Source: a virus. Taken from it: 45,991 nucleotides of DNA. Under the pieces are notes generated by a model. The model was not told the DNA's origin and did no database searches. It saw only the letters and a list, made by a program, of their open reading frames with translations. Both the position numbers and the translations under genes were made by a program. The DNA lies in IMG/VR virus record IMGVR_UViG_3300044834_000016, positions 1 through 45,991 of that record. One strand, 5' to 3'. This document shows positions 14,532 to 23,645 of this stretch, piece by piece. Numbering within the stretch: the stretch's first letter is position 1; each line of letters starts with the position of its first letter.

Positions 14532-14891
14532 ATGCCCGCTTTCGCCGCAAAGCCAAAAGCTCCCACCCGGGCCGAGCTGTGCCGCGAGCTGCTCGAGCTG
14601 CGCAGCGACCATGCAGTGGTGCTGGACCGCATGGAAGCGATCAAGACCGAGCTCAAGGCCATCGCTGGTACCGAGGGCAAGTTCCGCGAGACGTTTGTGG
14701 ATCTCGGCTACGTCTCGGTCTCGCCGGAGGCACCGCCGAAGTTCAAGGGCGATTTCCCGGTGCTGATCGTCGATGCCTGGAAGGCGCTGAAGAGGGCCAA
14801 GCAAGAGAAGCTGCTCGCGGACGGCCTGGTCACGATCGAGGCGACCTATTCTGGCCAGTATTACGGCCAGGTCACCGTCAAGCTCCACTGA
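14532..14891 (+). CDS. Hypothetical protein with helical N-terminus (119 aa)
   Basis: A basic, Ala/Pro-rich start is followed by a long helix (RAELCRELLELRSDHAVVLD; RMEAIKTELKAIAG) and a mixed alpha/beta half (VSPEAPPKFKGDFPVLIVDA; EATYSGQYYGQVTVKL). No family was recognised. It lies between the ligase and the KOW-like gene. Confidence 0.65.
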   Translation: MPAFAAKPKAPTRAELCRELLELRSDHAVVLDRMEAIKTELKAIAGTEGKFRETFVDLGYVSVSPEAPPKFKGDFPVLIVDAWKALKRAKQEKLLADGLVTIEATYSGQYYGQVTVKLH

Positions 14892-14905
14892 AAACCGCCG
14901 TCACC

Positions 14906-15112
14906 GTGCTGCGCGGTCCGTTGCGCGGCCGCCGCGGCTGGATAGCTGGCTGTCTGGAAGACCGCGCGCGCCGCGGAATCACCAAGGCGATCGTGCACTC
15001 AGGCGCCGACGTCGAGCTGCTCGAGATCAAAAATCTCAGCCCCGATCGGCAGCTCGAGCTCGAGCTCGCCGACGCAAACAAAAACGCCGCCGGCAATGCC
15101 GACGGCGTCTGA
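14906..15112 (+). CDS. Small KOW-like protein (about 68 aa)
   Basis: The opening VLRGPLRGRRGWIAGCLEDR resembles a KOW strand-loop as found in NusG and ribosomal proteins, followed by KAIVHSGADVELLEIKNL. The start is uncertain: GTG at 14906, or a rare CTG at 14888 that would overlap the previous stop. The 3' end contains the leftward late terminator. It is the last rightward gene before the convergent lysis genes. Confidence 0.5.
   Translation: MLRGPLRGRRGWIAGCLEDRARRGITKAIVHSGADVELLEIKNLSPDRQLELELADANKNAAGNADGV
15078..15108 (-). terminator. Rho-independent terminator of the leftward late operon
   Basis: On the minus strand an 11-bp stem with one mismatch (ACGCCGTCGGC / GCCGGCGGCGT, loop ATT) is followed by TTTTTGTTT. 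It lies 40 bp after the stop of the last leftward gene (15149) and inside the 3' coding end of the convergent rightward gene. Confidence 0.75.
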
Positions 15113-15148
15113 TGCAAGATATACCAAATTTGATATGTGATGATGCGG

Positions 15149-15391
15149 CTAGTGGCCGGTGAAGAACCTCCAGCCGCCGTAGATGGCGCCGCAGGCGATC
15201 GCGATCTGGCCGGAGTATTTGAAGAAGCCGTCCATCACCCACTTGAAGCCGCGGGCCTTGACCAGGATGCCGTGGATCTCGCCGACCATGGTTTCGATTT
15301 TGTCCAGCCGCTCGCCGTCGGCCTTGCGGGCTTCCTCGAGCGCGTAGATCCGCTCGGTCTGCGTGGTCGGCCGCGACGCCGCGAGTTTCAT
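15149..15391 (-). CDS. XhlA-like small membrane protein (lysis accessory)
   Basis: The 80-residue protein has an N-terminal amphipathic/coiled-coil stretch (RIYALEEARKADGERLDKIE; TMVGEIHGILVKARGF) and one C-terminal transmembrane helix (YSGQIAIACGAIYGGWRFF). This layout is typical of XhlA/hemolysin-type phage proteins that work with holins. It is the last gene of the late operon. Confidence 0.55.
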   Translation of the reverse strand: MKLAASRPTTQTERIYALEEARKADGERLDKIETMVGEIHGILVKARGFKWVMDGFFKYSGQIAIACGAIYGGWRFFTGH

Positions 15392-15406
15392 GACAATTGC
15401 CTTCCT

Positions 15407-15634
15407 CTAGGCGCCGGCGGCGCGCGGGCTGATGAAGTCCTTCACCAGCGCCGAGATCGATCCGAACAGGAAGCCGAAGCAGAGCGTCGCCCACTTCTCC
15501 AGCGCCGGATCGATCGAGCGGTGAACGGCGAGGCTATAGACGGCTGCGCCGATCACGGTCAGGCACGCCAGCAAGGTCAGCGACCAGCCGGACAGCACCA
15601 CCACCTTGGCGATGTCGAAGCGCTCGTTTTCCAT
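15407..15634 (-). CDS. Two-span membrane protein, possible second holin
   Basis: It has 75 residues with two hydrophobic segments (VVVLSGWSLTLLACLTVIGA and WATLCFGFLFGSISALVKDF). It lies next to Rz1, between the spanins and the XhlA-like gene. A holin, antiholin or pinholin-type role is possible. Confidence 0.55.
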   Translation of the reverse strand: MENERFDIAKVVVLSGWSLTLLACLTVIGAAVYSLAVHRSIDPALEKWATLCFGFLFGSISALVKDFISPRAAGA

Positions 15635-15636
15635 GA

Positions 15637-15966
15637 TTAGTTCCCGCCGCCATAGCTTTCCCGCACGCCCTCGTACCAGGGCGCGAACGCCCCGATCTGT
15701 TCACGATCCCGCTCCATCCCGCTGACCGTCAGCCGCAGCATGGCGCGAACGTCCTTGCCCTTGCAGCCGGGGATGCGGCGCCACGGGAAATAACACTGGC
15801 TATCGAGATGCGGGACTTCTGCAACCGTCGTCAGCTTATCTGGCGCCGGCGGCAGGTCGCGCGCGACGGGCCCGGGATGTGTTGTCTGGCACGCCGTCAT
15901 CGCCAACATCATCGTCGTCAAACAGACAAGCCTTGCGGCCTTTAAGGTGCGCGATGAAATCTGCAT
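15637..15966 (-). CDS. Rz1-like outer-membrane spanin lipoprotein
   Basis: The ATG at 15966 opens a lipoprotein signal (LVCLTTMMLAMTAC|Q, Cys near residue 24), followed by a proline-containing stretch (HPGPVARDLPPAPDKL). The first 131 bp are embedded in the Rz-like gene in another frame, which is the classical Rz/Rz1 nesting. It is longer (109 residues) than most Rz1 proteins because it continues beyond the Rz stop codon. Expected role: outer-membrane partner of the spanin that fuses inner and outer membranes at lysis. Confidence 0.7.
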   Translation of the reverse strand: MQISSRTLKAARLVCLTTMMLAMTACQTTHPGPVARDLPPAPDKLTTVAEVPHLDSQCYFPWRRIPGCKGKDVRAMLRLTVSGMERDREQIGAFAPWYEGVRESYGGGN

Positions 15967-16312
15967 CGTCTTTTTCCCTCGTCCTGGCCCTGGCGGCGAT
16001 CGCGTTGGCCCGTTGCGTTTCGTCCGATCGCGCCTTGCTCGCCGCCTCGAGATCGGCTTCGCGGTTTGCCAGCTCTGCCGCCATTTCGGCCTCACGACAT
16101 TCAGCCGTCGCCGCGTGGTGGCCGTACCACCAGCCGCCGAGCGCGGCGGCGCCGATCGCCAGCGCGACCAGGCACGGCTTGCAGCGGAGCAGAAAATCAG
16201 TCGCCTTGGTCAGGAGCGGAATGGCGATCGCCGGCGCCGCGATGCAGGCGGCGATGGCGCCGCCGACCCCCAGCACGCCGACGATGCCGAGGATCCATGA
16301 CAGCACCATCAT
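15836..16312 (-). CDS. Rz-like inner-membrane spanin
   Basis: The ATG at 16312 overlaps the endolysin stop (ATGA); an ATG at 16324 is the longer alternative. Hydrophobic segments cover roughly residues 3-30 and 45-64, followed by a charged coiled coil (ECREAEMAAELANREADLEA, then KARSDETQRANAIAARA). This is the plan of an i-spanin, with an extra N-terminal membrane segment. It overlaps the Rz1-like gene in another frame. Confidence 0.65.
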   Translation of the reverse strand: MMVLSWILGIVGVLGVGGAIAACIAAPAIAIPLLTKATDFLLRCKPCLVALAIGAAALGGWWYGHHAATAECREAEMAAELANREADLEAASKARSDETQRANAIAARARTREKDDADFIAHLKGRKACLFDDDDVGDDGVPDNTSRARRARPAAGAR

Positions 16313-16848
16313 CTCTGCCACCATGATTTCTTCGGCGCGACAGCCGCCGTGGCGATCGGCGGTTTGGCGGCGTCAAGCCCGGCCAGGCAGAGCGCTCGCT
16401 CCTTGGCGCGCCGGTTGACCAGTCCCTTGACGACGCGTCCCTGCGCGCGCGTCCATTGCATCAGCGCTTCGCACCCGCCGGCGAAATCGCCGTCATTCAT
16501 CTTTCGGATGACAGTCGAGCGGCAGGCGCCTGCCGAACCGACGTTGTAGGCAAACGACACCATTGCAGCGCGGGTCAGGTCGGGCAGATCGACGTGAATG
16601 CAGCGGCCGATTTCGGCGTCGTATCGCTTGAGTTTTACGCCCAGCAGATCGGCGCATTCTTTCTCGGTGAAGCGCTGTCCCAGTGTGACGTTCTCGGTCT
16701 CGCCGTAGCAAGCCGTGACCGGCCGTCCGGTGCCGATCGTGTCCACCTTCGCCACCAGCCAAAGACCTTCATAGGCCTTCACCGCCGGCACGGCGGCGGC
16801 AATCGCCGTCGCGCTGGCGAGCGTGATCGCAGTCCGGCGCGCGGTCAT
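16309..16848 (-). CDS. GH24 lysozyme-type endolysin (SAR-like)
   Basis: The 179-residue protein has the muramidase catalytic pattern with Glu-27 (AYEGLW), Asp-36 (KVDTIG) and Thr-45 (PVTACYGE). Compared with P22-like lysozymes, three residues are inserted between Asp and Thr. Residues 6-24 are weakly hydrophobic and rich in Ala, Ser and Thr, as in signal-arrest-release endolysins, so export through Sec without cleavage is likely. It cuts peptidoglycan at lysis. It is ATGA-coupled to the holin upstream and to Rz downstream. Confidence 0.85.
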   Translation of the reverse strand: MTARRTAITLASATAIAAAVPAVKAYEGLWLVAKVDTIGTGRPVTACYGETENVTLGQRFTEKECADLLGVKLKRYDAEIGRCIHVDLPDLTRAAMVSFAYNVGSAGACRSTVIRKMNDGDFAGGCEALMQWTRAQGRVVKGLVNRRAKERALCLAGLDAAKPPIATAAVAPKKSWWQR

Positions 16849-17078
16849 ACTTCAGCCTCCAGGCGCACCGGGTCCGGCTCCTTCTGTTTCATCAATCGGG
16901 CAAGCGGGATCAGCGCGACGTTGACCACGACGCTGATCCCCATGAACAGGTACGGATTGAAAACATCGACGAAGGCCGACAGCCCGAGCGCCACGCCGGT
17001 CAGCACGCCGAAAAACAAGGAAATGCGGATCGACCAGAGGCGGTGCAATTCGCGCCAGGCGTTCTCGATCAGTCTCAT
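16845..17078 (-). CDS. Holin-like protein
   Basis: It has 77 residues with a basic N-terminus (ENAWRELHRLWSIR), two transmembrane helices (about 18-37 and 43-63, including YLFMGISVVVNVALIPLARL) and a charged tail. It is directly ATGA-coupled to the endolysin, the usual holin position. Confidence 0.7.
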   Translation of the reverse strand: MRLIENAWRELHRLWSIRISLFFGVLTGVALGLSAFVDVFNPYLFMGISVVVNVALIPLARLMKQKEPDPVRLEAEV

Positions 17079-17116
17079 GTCAGATTTCCTCGAGGGGATT
17101 GAAAAGCCTGGGCGCG

Positions 17117-17911
17117 CTAGGCGCCGGGCCAGAGCGTGAAGTCGTCGACCAGGGCGTCCTTGACCGGATCGCTCGGAACGACGTTGGCGGTGAACATCTC
17201 AAAGAACTTGCCGTCGGTGCGCACGGAGGCCACCGAGGCGCGCATCAATTGCAGCGTGCTGGTCACCGTCGAATTGCCCGATGCCGCCGACTGCTTGGTA
17301 CCCTTGTTGATCCGGCTCCAGACCGTGCCGCTTTCATGCCACCACTCGCACACCACGAGCGAGCCGAGCGGGAATGACGCATGCGTGGTGACGTCGCGGT
17401 TGCCATCCCAATTATAGCCGTGGCCGGTATAGGTGGCGCCGCCGCCGTTCTTGAAATGGAATCCAAAGTTGCCGCCGTTGTCGGAAAACAGGCAGTCGTT
17501 ACTTTCGATGTTGGCGGCGTTGGTGGTGATGGCGTCGATGATCGCGGTCGCCAGGATATAGCCGGTCGTGTTGGAAATGAAATTCGACAGCGCGACGGTG
17601 TCGACCTGCAGGACGTCGTTGACGCCGTCGAAGTCGGCGCAGGCGCGGCCGTTGGTTCCTGCGGTCGACAGCGCCGGTAATGTCAGCGCCGCGCTGTCGG
17701 AGAAATCGCGCGAGTTGCCGGTCTGGTCGAGGATGGTTGCGATATCGCCGCCGGACAGGGTGTAAAGGCTGCCGCCCCAGGCACTGAGCAGCTTGCGCGA
17801 AGGAGACCAGGCCGCGGTGACACCCGACAGCCCGTTGAGCGGATAGCTCGACGCCGTACCGATCGACGAGCCGCCGGCGCCGAAACCGATCAGATGATTG
17901 GCTCGCAGCAT
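17117..17911 (-). CDS. Lectin-like fold tail/fibre protein
   Basis: The 264-residue protein reads as a jelly-roll: a Gly/Ser-rich lead, DQTGNSRDFSDSAALTLPAL, CADFDGVNDVLQ, then strands containing FHFKNGGGATYTGHGYNWDG and VVCEWWHESGTVWSRINKG. This is the pattern of concanavalin-A/LamG-like domains in phage receptor-binding proteins. It shares its first base with the stop of the fibre gene, so it is probably a partner of that fibre. Host receptor binding is inferred. Confidence 0.6.
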   Translation of the reverse strand: MLRANHLIGFGAGGSSIGTASSYPLNGLSGVTAAWSPSRKLLSAWGGSLYTLSGGDIATILDQTGNSRDFSDSAALTLPALSTAGTNGRACADFDGVNDVLQVDTVALSNFISNTTGYILATAIIDAITTNAANIESNDCLFSDNGGNFGFHFKNGGGATYTGHGYNWDGNRDVTTHASFPLGSLVVCEWWHESGTVWSRINKGTKQSAASGNSTVTSTLQLMRASVASVRTDGKFFEMFTANVVPSDPVKDALVDDFTLWPGA

Positions 17912-19038
17912 CAGGCGTCCGTCGCGGCGCTGGTGGTAAAGAACAGTTTTATGCCGTGCAGCCGCGCATCGACCGCCATGGTGTCGGAACCGTTGGCGGG
18001 ATCGCGATGAACGCGAAACTGCACCAGGTCGCCGGTCGCCGGCGTGCCGGCAATGGTGATGGCGCTGGATTCCGGGCCGGCATAGAGATCGTCGGTGGTG
18101 CCGCCGGTATCGGTCGAGGTCTGCGCGGTGCCGAAGGCGACATCGAAGGTGTCATCATCGGACACCGCGACCGCGTCGAGGCCAAACACCACGCCGAAGT
18201 TGGTCGTCGTCGCGGCATGCGACCAGAACGGCTGGAACGTCACGGTGCCGTTGTTCCAGGACTTCGGCATCGCCACGTCGAACTGCGCGAACTCCTGCGT
18301 GGTCGCATCGAAGTCGAGCGTCTTGATCATGTTCTTGTTGGTGGTGGCCTCGACGGTGCCGGCGGCGGCGCCGTTGGTGGTGCGCGGCGTCATCGCGGCG
18401 GCCGGAATCCAGATGGTCTGCTTGCCAACCACGTTGGACAGCGCGAGTTTTGTTCCGAGCGCGGTCTCGATTTCCGACAGCGTGTCGAACGCCGACGACA
18501 CGCCGCCGAGCACAACATCGATCGCGGCCTTGACGAATGCCGTGGTCGCGATCGACGTGTCGTTGTCGCCAGGCGACGGCGTCGGCGCGGCCGGATTGCC
18601 GGTGAACGTCGGCGACGCCAGCGGCGCATAGCCGAGCCCGCTGATGTCATTGGAGATGATCAGCTCGAGCCCGTTGGCGGTGCCGTCGGTCTCGTAAAAG
18701 CCCTTTTTGCCCATCGGCAGCGACAGCGTGGTCGAGCCGAGCTTGATGTCGATCGCCTGGGTGTTGGCGGCGTCGGAATTATCGATCAGCACCTGGCGCT
18801 TGATCGCCTGCAGCGTGACCGAGCGGCTGGCGACCGTGTTGCCGGTGATCCGATATTTGCGATAGCGCCGGTAGTTCGCGGCCGTGACCGTGGCGTTTCC
18901 GGCCGTGACCGAAACCGTCAGGCTTTCGGTCAAAAACGAGTCGAGCTCGCCGCCCTTGTCGTTGGCGGTCGTCTCCGGGCTCGCCTGCCCGGTGACAAGC
19001 GGGACCAGGTCGAGGTTGTTCGACGTGATGAACGGCAT
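17911..19038 (-). CDS. Tail fibre protein
   Basis: The 375-residue protein contains the tail-fibre repeat LASPTFTGNPAAPTPSPGDN followed by DTSIATTAFVKAAID, a well-known phage fibre motif near residue 140. The C-terminal third is beta-rich (TNFGVVFGLDAVAVSDDDTF). It lies directly after the large tail-tip protein. Confidence 0.75.
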   Translation of the reverse strand: MPFITSNNLDLVPLVTGQASPETTANDKGGELDSFLTESLTVSVTAGNATVTAANYRRYRKYRITGNTVASRSVTLQAIKRQVLIDNSDAANTQAIDIKLGSTTLSLPMGKKGFYETDGTANGLELIISNDISGLGYAPLASPTFTGNPAAPTPSPGDNDTSIATTAFVKAAIDVVLGGVSSAFDTLSEIETALGTKLALSNVVGKQTIWIPAAAMTPRTTNGAAAGTVEATTNKNMIKTLDFDATTQEFAQFDVAMPKSWNNGTVTFQPFWSHAATTTNFGVVFGLDAVAVSDDDTFDVAFGTAQTSTDTGGTTDDLYAGPESSAITIAGTPATGDLVQFRVHRDPANGSDTMAVDARLHGIKLFFTTSAATDA

Positions 19039-19056
19039 TTTATTTTTCCGGTTATC

Positions 19057-22000
19057 TTACGAAAGCGCGACCGTCGCCTCGGCGCGGAAACCGCGGCCGA
19101 CCGACAGCGCGTGATCATGGCCGACGCGATAGGCACGAAAGGTCAGGGACGCCGGGATCGACCCGAAATCGGTGGTGATGTCGGCGGCCAGGTAGGTCTT
19201 GCCCGGTGTGGTCGAGGACAGCGTCCGCACCACGTCGGCGCCGTCCATGATGTCGAACGACCACTCGTCGGCGGTCTCGCTCTCGATCACGTTCCAGTCC
19301 GACAGATGCTGGGCATAGCGCGAGCGCCGCACGCAAGAGAGATTGATGTCGGATCCCGAAACCACGGCGTCGAGATGCGCCGGCGCCGGCGGCCGCTCGG
19401 CATTACCGGAAACGGTGGCCGAATTCGGCAGCGCCGACAGGATCGACTGCCCGATGCCGACGCCGCGGTAATACAGGGCATCGTCGAGCGTCGAGGTCGC
19501 GAACACGCCTTTTCGGATGTCCTGACCGGTGATCGGCACGAACAGGTCGCCGGACAGATGCTCGCCGGCAAACACCTCGGTGCCGTAGAGCCCGCGCAAC
19601 AGCCCTGAGAAGGTGTAGGTGCCGTCGGCATTCGCCGTGACATCCTGCCAGCCGATCACCTCCCAGCGGCCGGGCTTGCCGATATAGGCGAGCGTGGCGC
19701 CGGACATCATCTGGTTGTAGGTGACATCAGCAAAGTCGTCGAAATCGCCCGACGTCGGCACCACGGTAAAGCTGTTGGTCCAGTCGGTCAGATAAGGCAT
19801 CGGATTATCCGGCAACGCCGCGAGCACGGTGCCGACATGCACGGTCTGCGCGGTCACCGCGGTGCCGCTCGCCGCTGCGAAATTGACGTTGTCGAACGAA
19901 TAGAAGAACTGCGCGCCGCGCCAGCCCTCCTGGCCCCGCGAGGTCGCGACCCAGCTGAACGCAAGCCCGAGGCCGGCGAGATCGTCGCGGTAGCCGAGCA
20001 GCGGGCCGTCGAGCAGGATGGCGTTCGAGGCCGGATCCGGCGCGGTCACCGTGAACGGTCCGACCGTGCCGGCGCTGCCGACCCTGGAGAAGCCCGACTC
20101 GGTCAGGATCTCTTGCGCGACGATCTGGTTCTGCAGCGAACCGGCCAGCCGCGCCTGCCGGATTTTTGCGGTGTAGGAATTGGTGCCGGATTGAATAAGC
20201 GCAATATCGCCGGGCGATGTCGCCGCCAACACCGGCTGGCCGACCAGACTCAACTTGGTGGCGCCGGCCGCGCGTCGGTAAATCACGGGAGTGCCCAGCG
20301 TCACCGCCTGGTCCGCCGACATGATCAGCGGCGTCTCGATGACATCCTTGCGGTTCGATGCCGTGGTCGGCACCGGACTGAGCGGGCGCTGCACGGTTTG
20401 CGAGGTCGGCGTATAGTCGACCACGGGATCGCGATACTTGATTTCCAGGATCGAAGCGAACGAGGTCTCCTGCTCGTCGCGCACCGTGATCGGGCCGCCG
20501 CTTCCGGTGTCGACGCACATCTCCGGCGTAATGGTGACATCGACGGTCGGATTGTCCGGGATCCGGAACACCCGGATAGTCTCGGCCTCGACCACCTCGT
20601 AATTTACGAGCTCGGCGTGGCCGCGTAGAAAATCCAGATACGGCGTGTCGGAGTCGATGATGACGCCCTCGAATTCATCGTCGACGCCGTCGATCGTCAC
20701 CTGGCCGTCGGCATAGCCGGCCGCCTCGGCCAGGCCCAAGGCCAGCTCGGAGAACAGGTAGGACGCGCTGCCGCTGCCGCCGATGTTGTAGACCGCCGGG
20801 TCGCCGGCGTTATCGGACAGGATGAACGTCCGGGTTTCGCTGTCGAACGTCAGCTGCGCCGTCGAGCCCAAGGTGTGCGCAACAAAGTCGGCGGTGCCGT
20901 CGGACAGATCCAGCAGCCAGAAGCCGGACGACGCGCCGAACTTGACAAACCCGAAAAACGGCCGCGAGCGCCGCCAGCCCTCGGTCGAGACGATCGAGGC
21001 GCTGACCAGCGCGTTCGGCACGGTAAAGCCCGGCGTGGTGTCCCAGAACACCGCAGCGTCGGAACATCGAAGCTTGACCGCGAGGCCCGAGCTCTCGAAC
21101 ACCACGATGGCGTCCTCCTGCGGCAGGTAATGCAACAGGTTGATCGGCGACGCCGGCACAAACAGCGAGGTGAAGGTGAACGGCGTGGTCAGATTGTCGA
21201 TGTCGACCACTACCTTGTGCAGGTTGGCCGAGCTCGAGATGTAGAAAACGCAGCGGCCGCTCTCCGAAGCGCCGCGCACGATCGAGGTGACCGTGAAGGT
21301 TGATGCGACGGCACGGGCGCCGAGATAGCTGCCGGTCTGCCCCACCTCGATGATGGTGTTGAGCGAGGTGTCGTAGCGGAACACCTGCAGCTTGCCCTGC
21401 GAGGCCGTCATCACCGCGAACAAATAGACCGGCACGGCGCCCGAGGTGTCGACCGACCATGTGAAGGGACCGAGCACGGAATCGCCGCCGGCGATGATGG
21501 TGATCGCGCTGGCCGCTTCGCAGACGATGCGGCCGGTCTCGGGGTGCACCAGCACGAAAGTCGGATCGACGCCGGCGCCGTCGGCGACCGCGAGCAACAG
21601 CTGCAGCCCGTCGACGAACATCATCTGCTCGTTGAGAAACTCGAACACGGTCGTCAGATAGACGACCGGGACGTCAAACCGCTCGTCGTGGTTATTCCAG
21701 AGATCGGAGGCGATGATGCGGTAAGAGGTCTCGCGCCCGCTCCAATAGACAACCGAGCTGGTCCAGTCGATCACCGCCTGCGTGCGCACCGACGACCCTG
21801 TGGTGATGGCAAAACTCTCGGTGACGACGGTGTCGAAACTGGCGTCGGCGATCAGCGCGGCGAACAGCGGCGCGACCGGGGTGCCGTTCTCGACGAACAG
21901 GTCGATCGGGAAATTCCGGAACACCGCATACATCTGGCCGCGGTAGGCTTGCGTCAGTCCGGCGCCCTTGATGGCCTCGACCGTCGGATCCGGCAGCTGG

Positions 22001-22587
22001 GTTTCGCTGCCGGGATAGAAAACGAAATCCAGGCCGAGCGCGTTGACCGGCGGCGACGACGTCATGTCGTAGATGACGGTCGAGGCGGTGCCGACGCCGG
22101 CCTTGATCTTCAGGATGCTGCGCTTGCCGGCAGCGCGCAGCGGCGCGCCGAACGACACCCAGATGTCCATCACGGTCGCGGTCGAGCCCGCCGCCGTGCC
22201 GGTCGAGATCAGCTGGCCGGAATTGACCGAGCCGTCGGTGGCGCTGACCAGGCTCGGCACCGTGATGGTGCGCGGCGCCGACCACCCGAGCGCGCGGCCG
22301 CGCACCAGCCGCTTGCCGCCCGATATCGGAATGACATTGCCATAGAGCACGTCCGCCGTTGACAGCGTCGACTGCCGCGGCTGCGGCGCCGGCGTGCGGT
22401 TGGCGTTGAGAACGGTGGCAGGCGCGGCAGGGGCATATACACGGTAATCATTAGGAGCATGAGCATTGGCCTCAAGCCATTGCGGCGTGACAACGCCCCC
22501 TCCGTCCATAATGTAGCCCGCAGCGATCCGCGGATCATTTTGGAAGGCGACCCCGTCCTGCCCTTCTAGAAAGCCCTGCCAACTCAT
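19057..22587 (-). CDS. Tail-tip host-specificity protein, GTA-like
   Basis: At 1176 residues this is the second largest product of the phage. It begins MSWQGFLEGQDGV. A middle stretch with ERDLATSPG-like hub features includes GAGLTQAYRGQMYAVFRNFP; later parts (YSFDNVNFAAASGT; YTFSGLLRGLYGTEVFAGEH) match the tail-tip protein that follows DUF2163 in gene transfer agents and siphophages. The last part contains fibronectin-like strands. It forms the distal baseplate and contacts the host surface. An NlpC/P60 peptidase gene, usual just before it, is absent. Confidence 0.75.
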   Translation of the reverse strand: MSWQGFLEGQDGVAFQNDPRIAAGYIMDGGGVVTPQWLEANAHAPNDYRVYAPAAPATVLNANRTPAPQPRQSTLSTADVLYGNVIPISGGKRLVRGRALGWSAPRTITVPSLVSATDGSVNSGQLISTGTAAGSTATVMDIWVSFGAPLRAAGKRSILKIKAGVGTASTVIYDMTSSPPVNALGLDFVFYPGSETQLPDPTVEAIKGAGLTQAYRGQMYAVFRNFPIDLFVENGTPVAPLFAALIADASFDTVVTESFAITTGSSVRTQAVIDWTSSVVYWSGRETSYRIIASDLWNNHDERFDVPVVYLTTVFEFLNEQMMFVDGLQLLLAVADGAGVDPTFVLVHPETGRIVCEAASAITIIAGGDSVLGPFTWSVDTSGAVPVYLFAVMTASQGKLQVFRYDTSLNTIIEVGQTGSYLGARAVASTFTVTSIVRGASESGRCVFYISSSANLHKVVVDIDNLTTPFTFTSLFVPASPINLLHYLPQEDAIVVFESSGLAVKLRCSDAAVFWDTTPGFTVPNALVSASIVSTEGWRRSRPFFGFVKFGASSGFWLLDLSDGTADFVAHTLGSTAQLTFDSETRTFILSDNAGDPAVYNIGGSGSASYLFSELALGLAEAAGYADGQVTIDGVDDEFEGVIIDSDTPYLDFLRGHAELVNYEVVEAETIRVFRIPDNPTVDVTITPEMCVDTGSGGPITVRDEQETSFASILEIKYRDPVVDYTPTSQTVQRPLSPVPTTASNRKDVIETPLIMSADQAVTLGTPVIYRRAAGATKLSLVGQPVLAATSPGDIALIQSGTNSYTAKIRQARLAGSLQNQIVAQEILTESGFSRVGSAGTVGPFTVTAPDPASNAILLDGPLLGYRDDLAGLGLAFSWVATSRGQEGWRGAQFFYSFDNVNFAAASGTAVTAQTVHVGTVLAALPDNPMPYLTDWTNSFTVVPTSGDFDDFADVTYNQMMSGATLAYIGKPGRWEVIGWQDVTANADGTYTFSGLLRGLYGTEVFAGEHLSGDLFVPITGQDIRKGVFATSTLDDALYYRGVGIGQSILSALPNSATVSGNAERPPAPAHLDAVVSGSDINLSCVRRSRYAQHLSDWNVIESETADEWSFDIMDGADVVRTLSSTTPGKTYLAADITTDFGSIPASLTFRAYRVGHDHALSVGRGFRAEATVALS

Positions 22588-22589
22588 CG

Positions 22590-23645
22590 TCAGTCCTCAC
22601 TGCGATTGTTGACGACGTTGTCAAACACGCCGGCACAGGTCGCGACGCGGCGACGATCGCAGCCGGGCGCGATATCGATGATGTCGCCGACCTGCAGCAG
22701 CTCGTCGATCTGCGGCCAGGTCTTCACGGTTCGCGTCGCGGCGGTGTAGGCCCGCACGTCGTAGCCGATCCGGTAAAGGCCGTTGATCGCGATCCAGCCG
22801 AGCGCGAAATAGCCATCGACCGCGCGCGCATCAGCCGGATCGGAAATGGTGAAGGTGTACGGCCCAGGGATCGAGGCGACCGTCACCGTTCGCAGCCAGG
22901 CTTCCTCGGCGATGAATTCCGCTGCGCCGTCTATGGTCGAATTCCCGACCACCGTGCCCGACGTCGCATAGTCCGGCTGCACCGCATCGGTTTCGCCGGC
23001 GACGGTGCAGCGATAGCGGCGGTTGGCATAGTCCAGCGGGTTTCCGGCGACGCCGCTGCGGACCCGGACATAATCGCCGACCGCATAGATGTGGCTTCGG
23101 ATGATGTCGTCGGGCTTCACCGGCAGCTTGCAGCGGCCGGGATTGCTCGGGTTGACATAGTCGCCGTGCTTGGCCCGGCACAGCGCGCCGAAGGTTTCGA
23201 CCAGCAGGGTTTTTGCGAGCGCGAGATCGGACCTGATCTCGAACTTGATGGTTTGACCATCCTCCGACAGGGTCTGGTCGGCGATGATGCCGCCGAACAC
23301 CCAGCCCGAGGCCGAGACGTCGGAGAGGTCGCACAGTCGCACGCCGACCACGGCCGAGCGGAATTTCTTTCGCACCACCACATCGGTCGGATCGAACAGG
23401 CCGCCCGCGACCAGCGGCGGCGATACCTCGGCGAGGTTCGATCGCGCATCGTCGGAGAAATTCAACTCGCTGAAGCTGACGCCATCCAGGTGGACATACG
23501 TGACAGGCGTGCCCGACGGATCGATCACGACGTCATGATCGGCGTCGGTAAGACGCGTGGTGGTGCCGTCGCGGCACTGGAATTGATACAGCCGCGCCGG
23601 CTGCAGGTCGGTCCGGCCGGGATCGAAGGTTAGGGTTTTCGGCAT
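22590..23645 (-). CDS. DUF2163/BR0599-type baseplate hub protein
   Basis: The 351-residue protein has the DUF2163-like N-terminal part (SFSELNFSDDARSNLAEVS to ADQTLSEDG) and a C-terminal Cys pattern: LCRAKHGDYVNPSNPGRCKL and APGCDRRRVATCAGVFDN. In the Rhodobacter gene transfer agent the equivalent hub protein carries an iron-sulfur cluster held by such Cys. The same can be inferred here. It starts one base inside the stop of the DUF2460 gene. Confidence 0.8.
   Translation of the reverse strand: MPKTLTFDPGRTDLQPARLYQFQCRDGTTTRLTDADHDVVIDPSGTPVTYVHLDGVSFSELNFSDDARSNLAEVSPPLVAGGLFDPTDVVVRKKFRSAVVGVRLCDLSDVSASGWVFGGIIADQTLSEDGQTIKFEIRSDLALAKTLLVETFGALCRAKHGDYVNPSNPGRCKLPVKPDDIIRSHIYAVGDYVRVRSGVAGNPLDYANRRYRCTVAGETDAVQPDYATSGTVVGNSTIDGAAEFIAEEAWLRTVTVASIPGPYTFTISDPADARAVDGYFALGWIAINGLYRIGYDVRAYTAATRTVKTWPQIDELLQVGDIIDIAPGCDRRRVATCAGVFDNVVNNRSED

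Noticed and set aside
17956-19608. A 550-codon open frame on the plus strand, Arg/Gly-rich
   Set aside because: It is antisense to the tail fibre and tail-tip genes, and its composition is that of a shadow frame.
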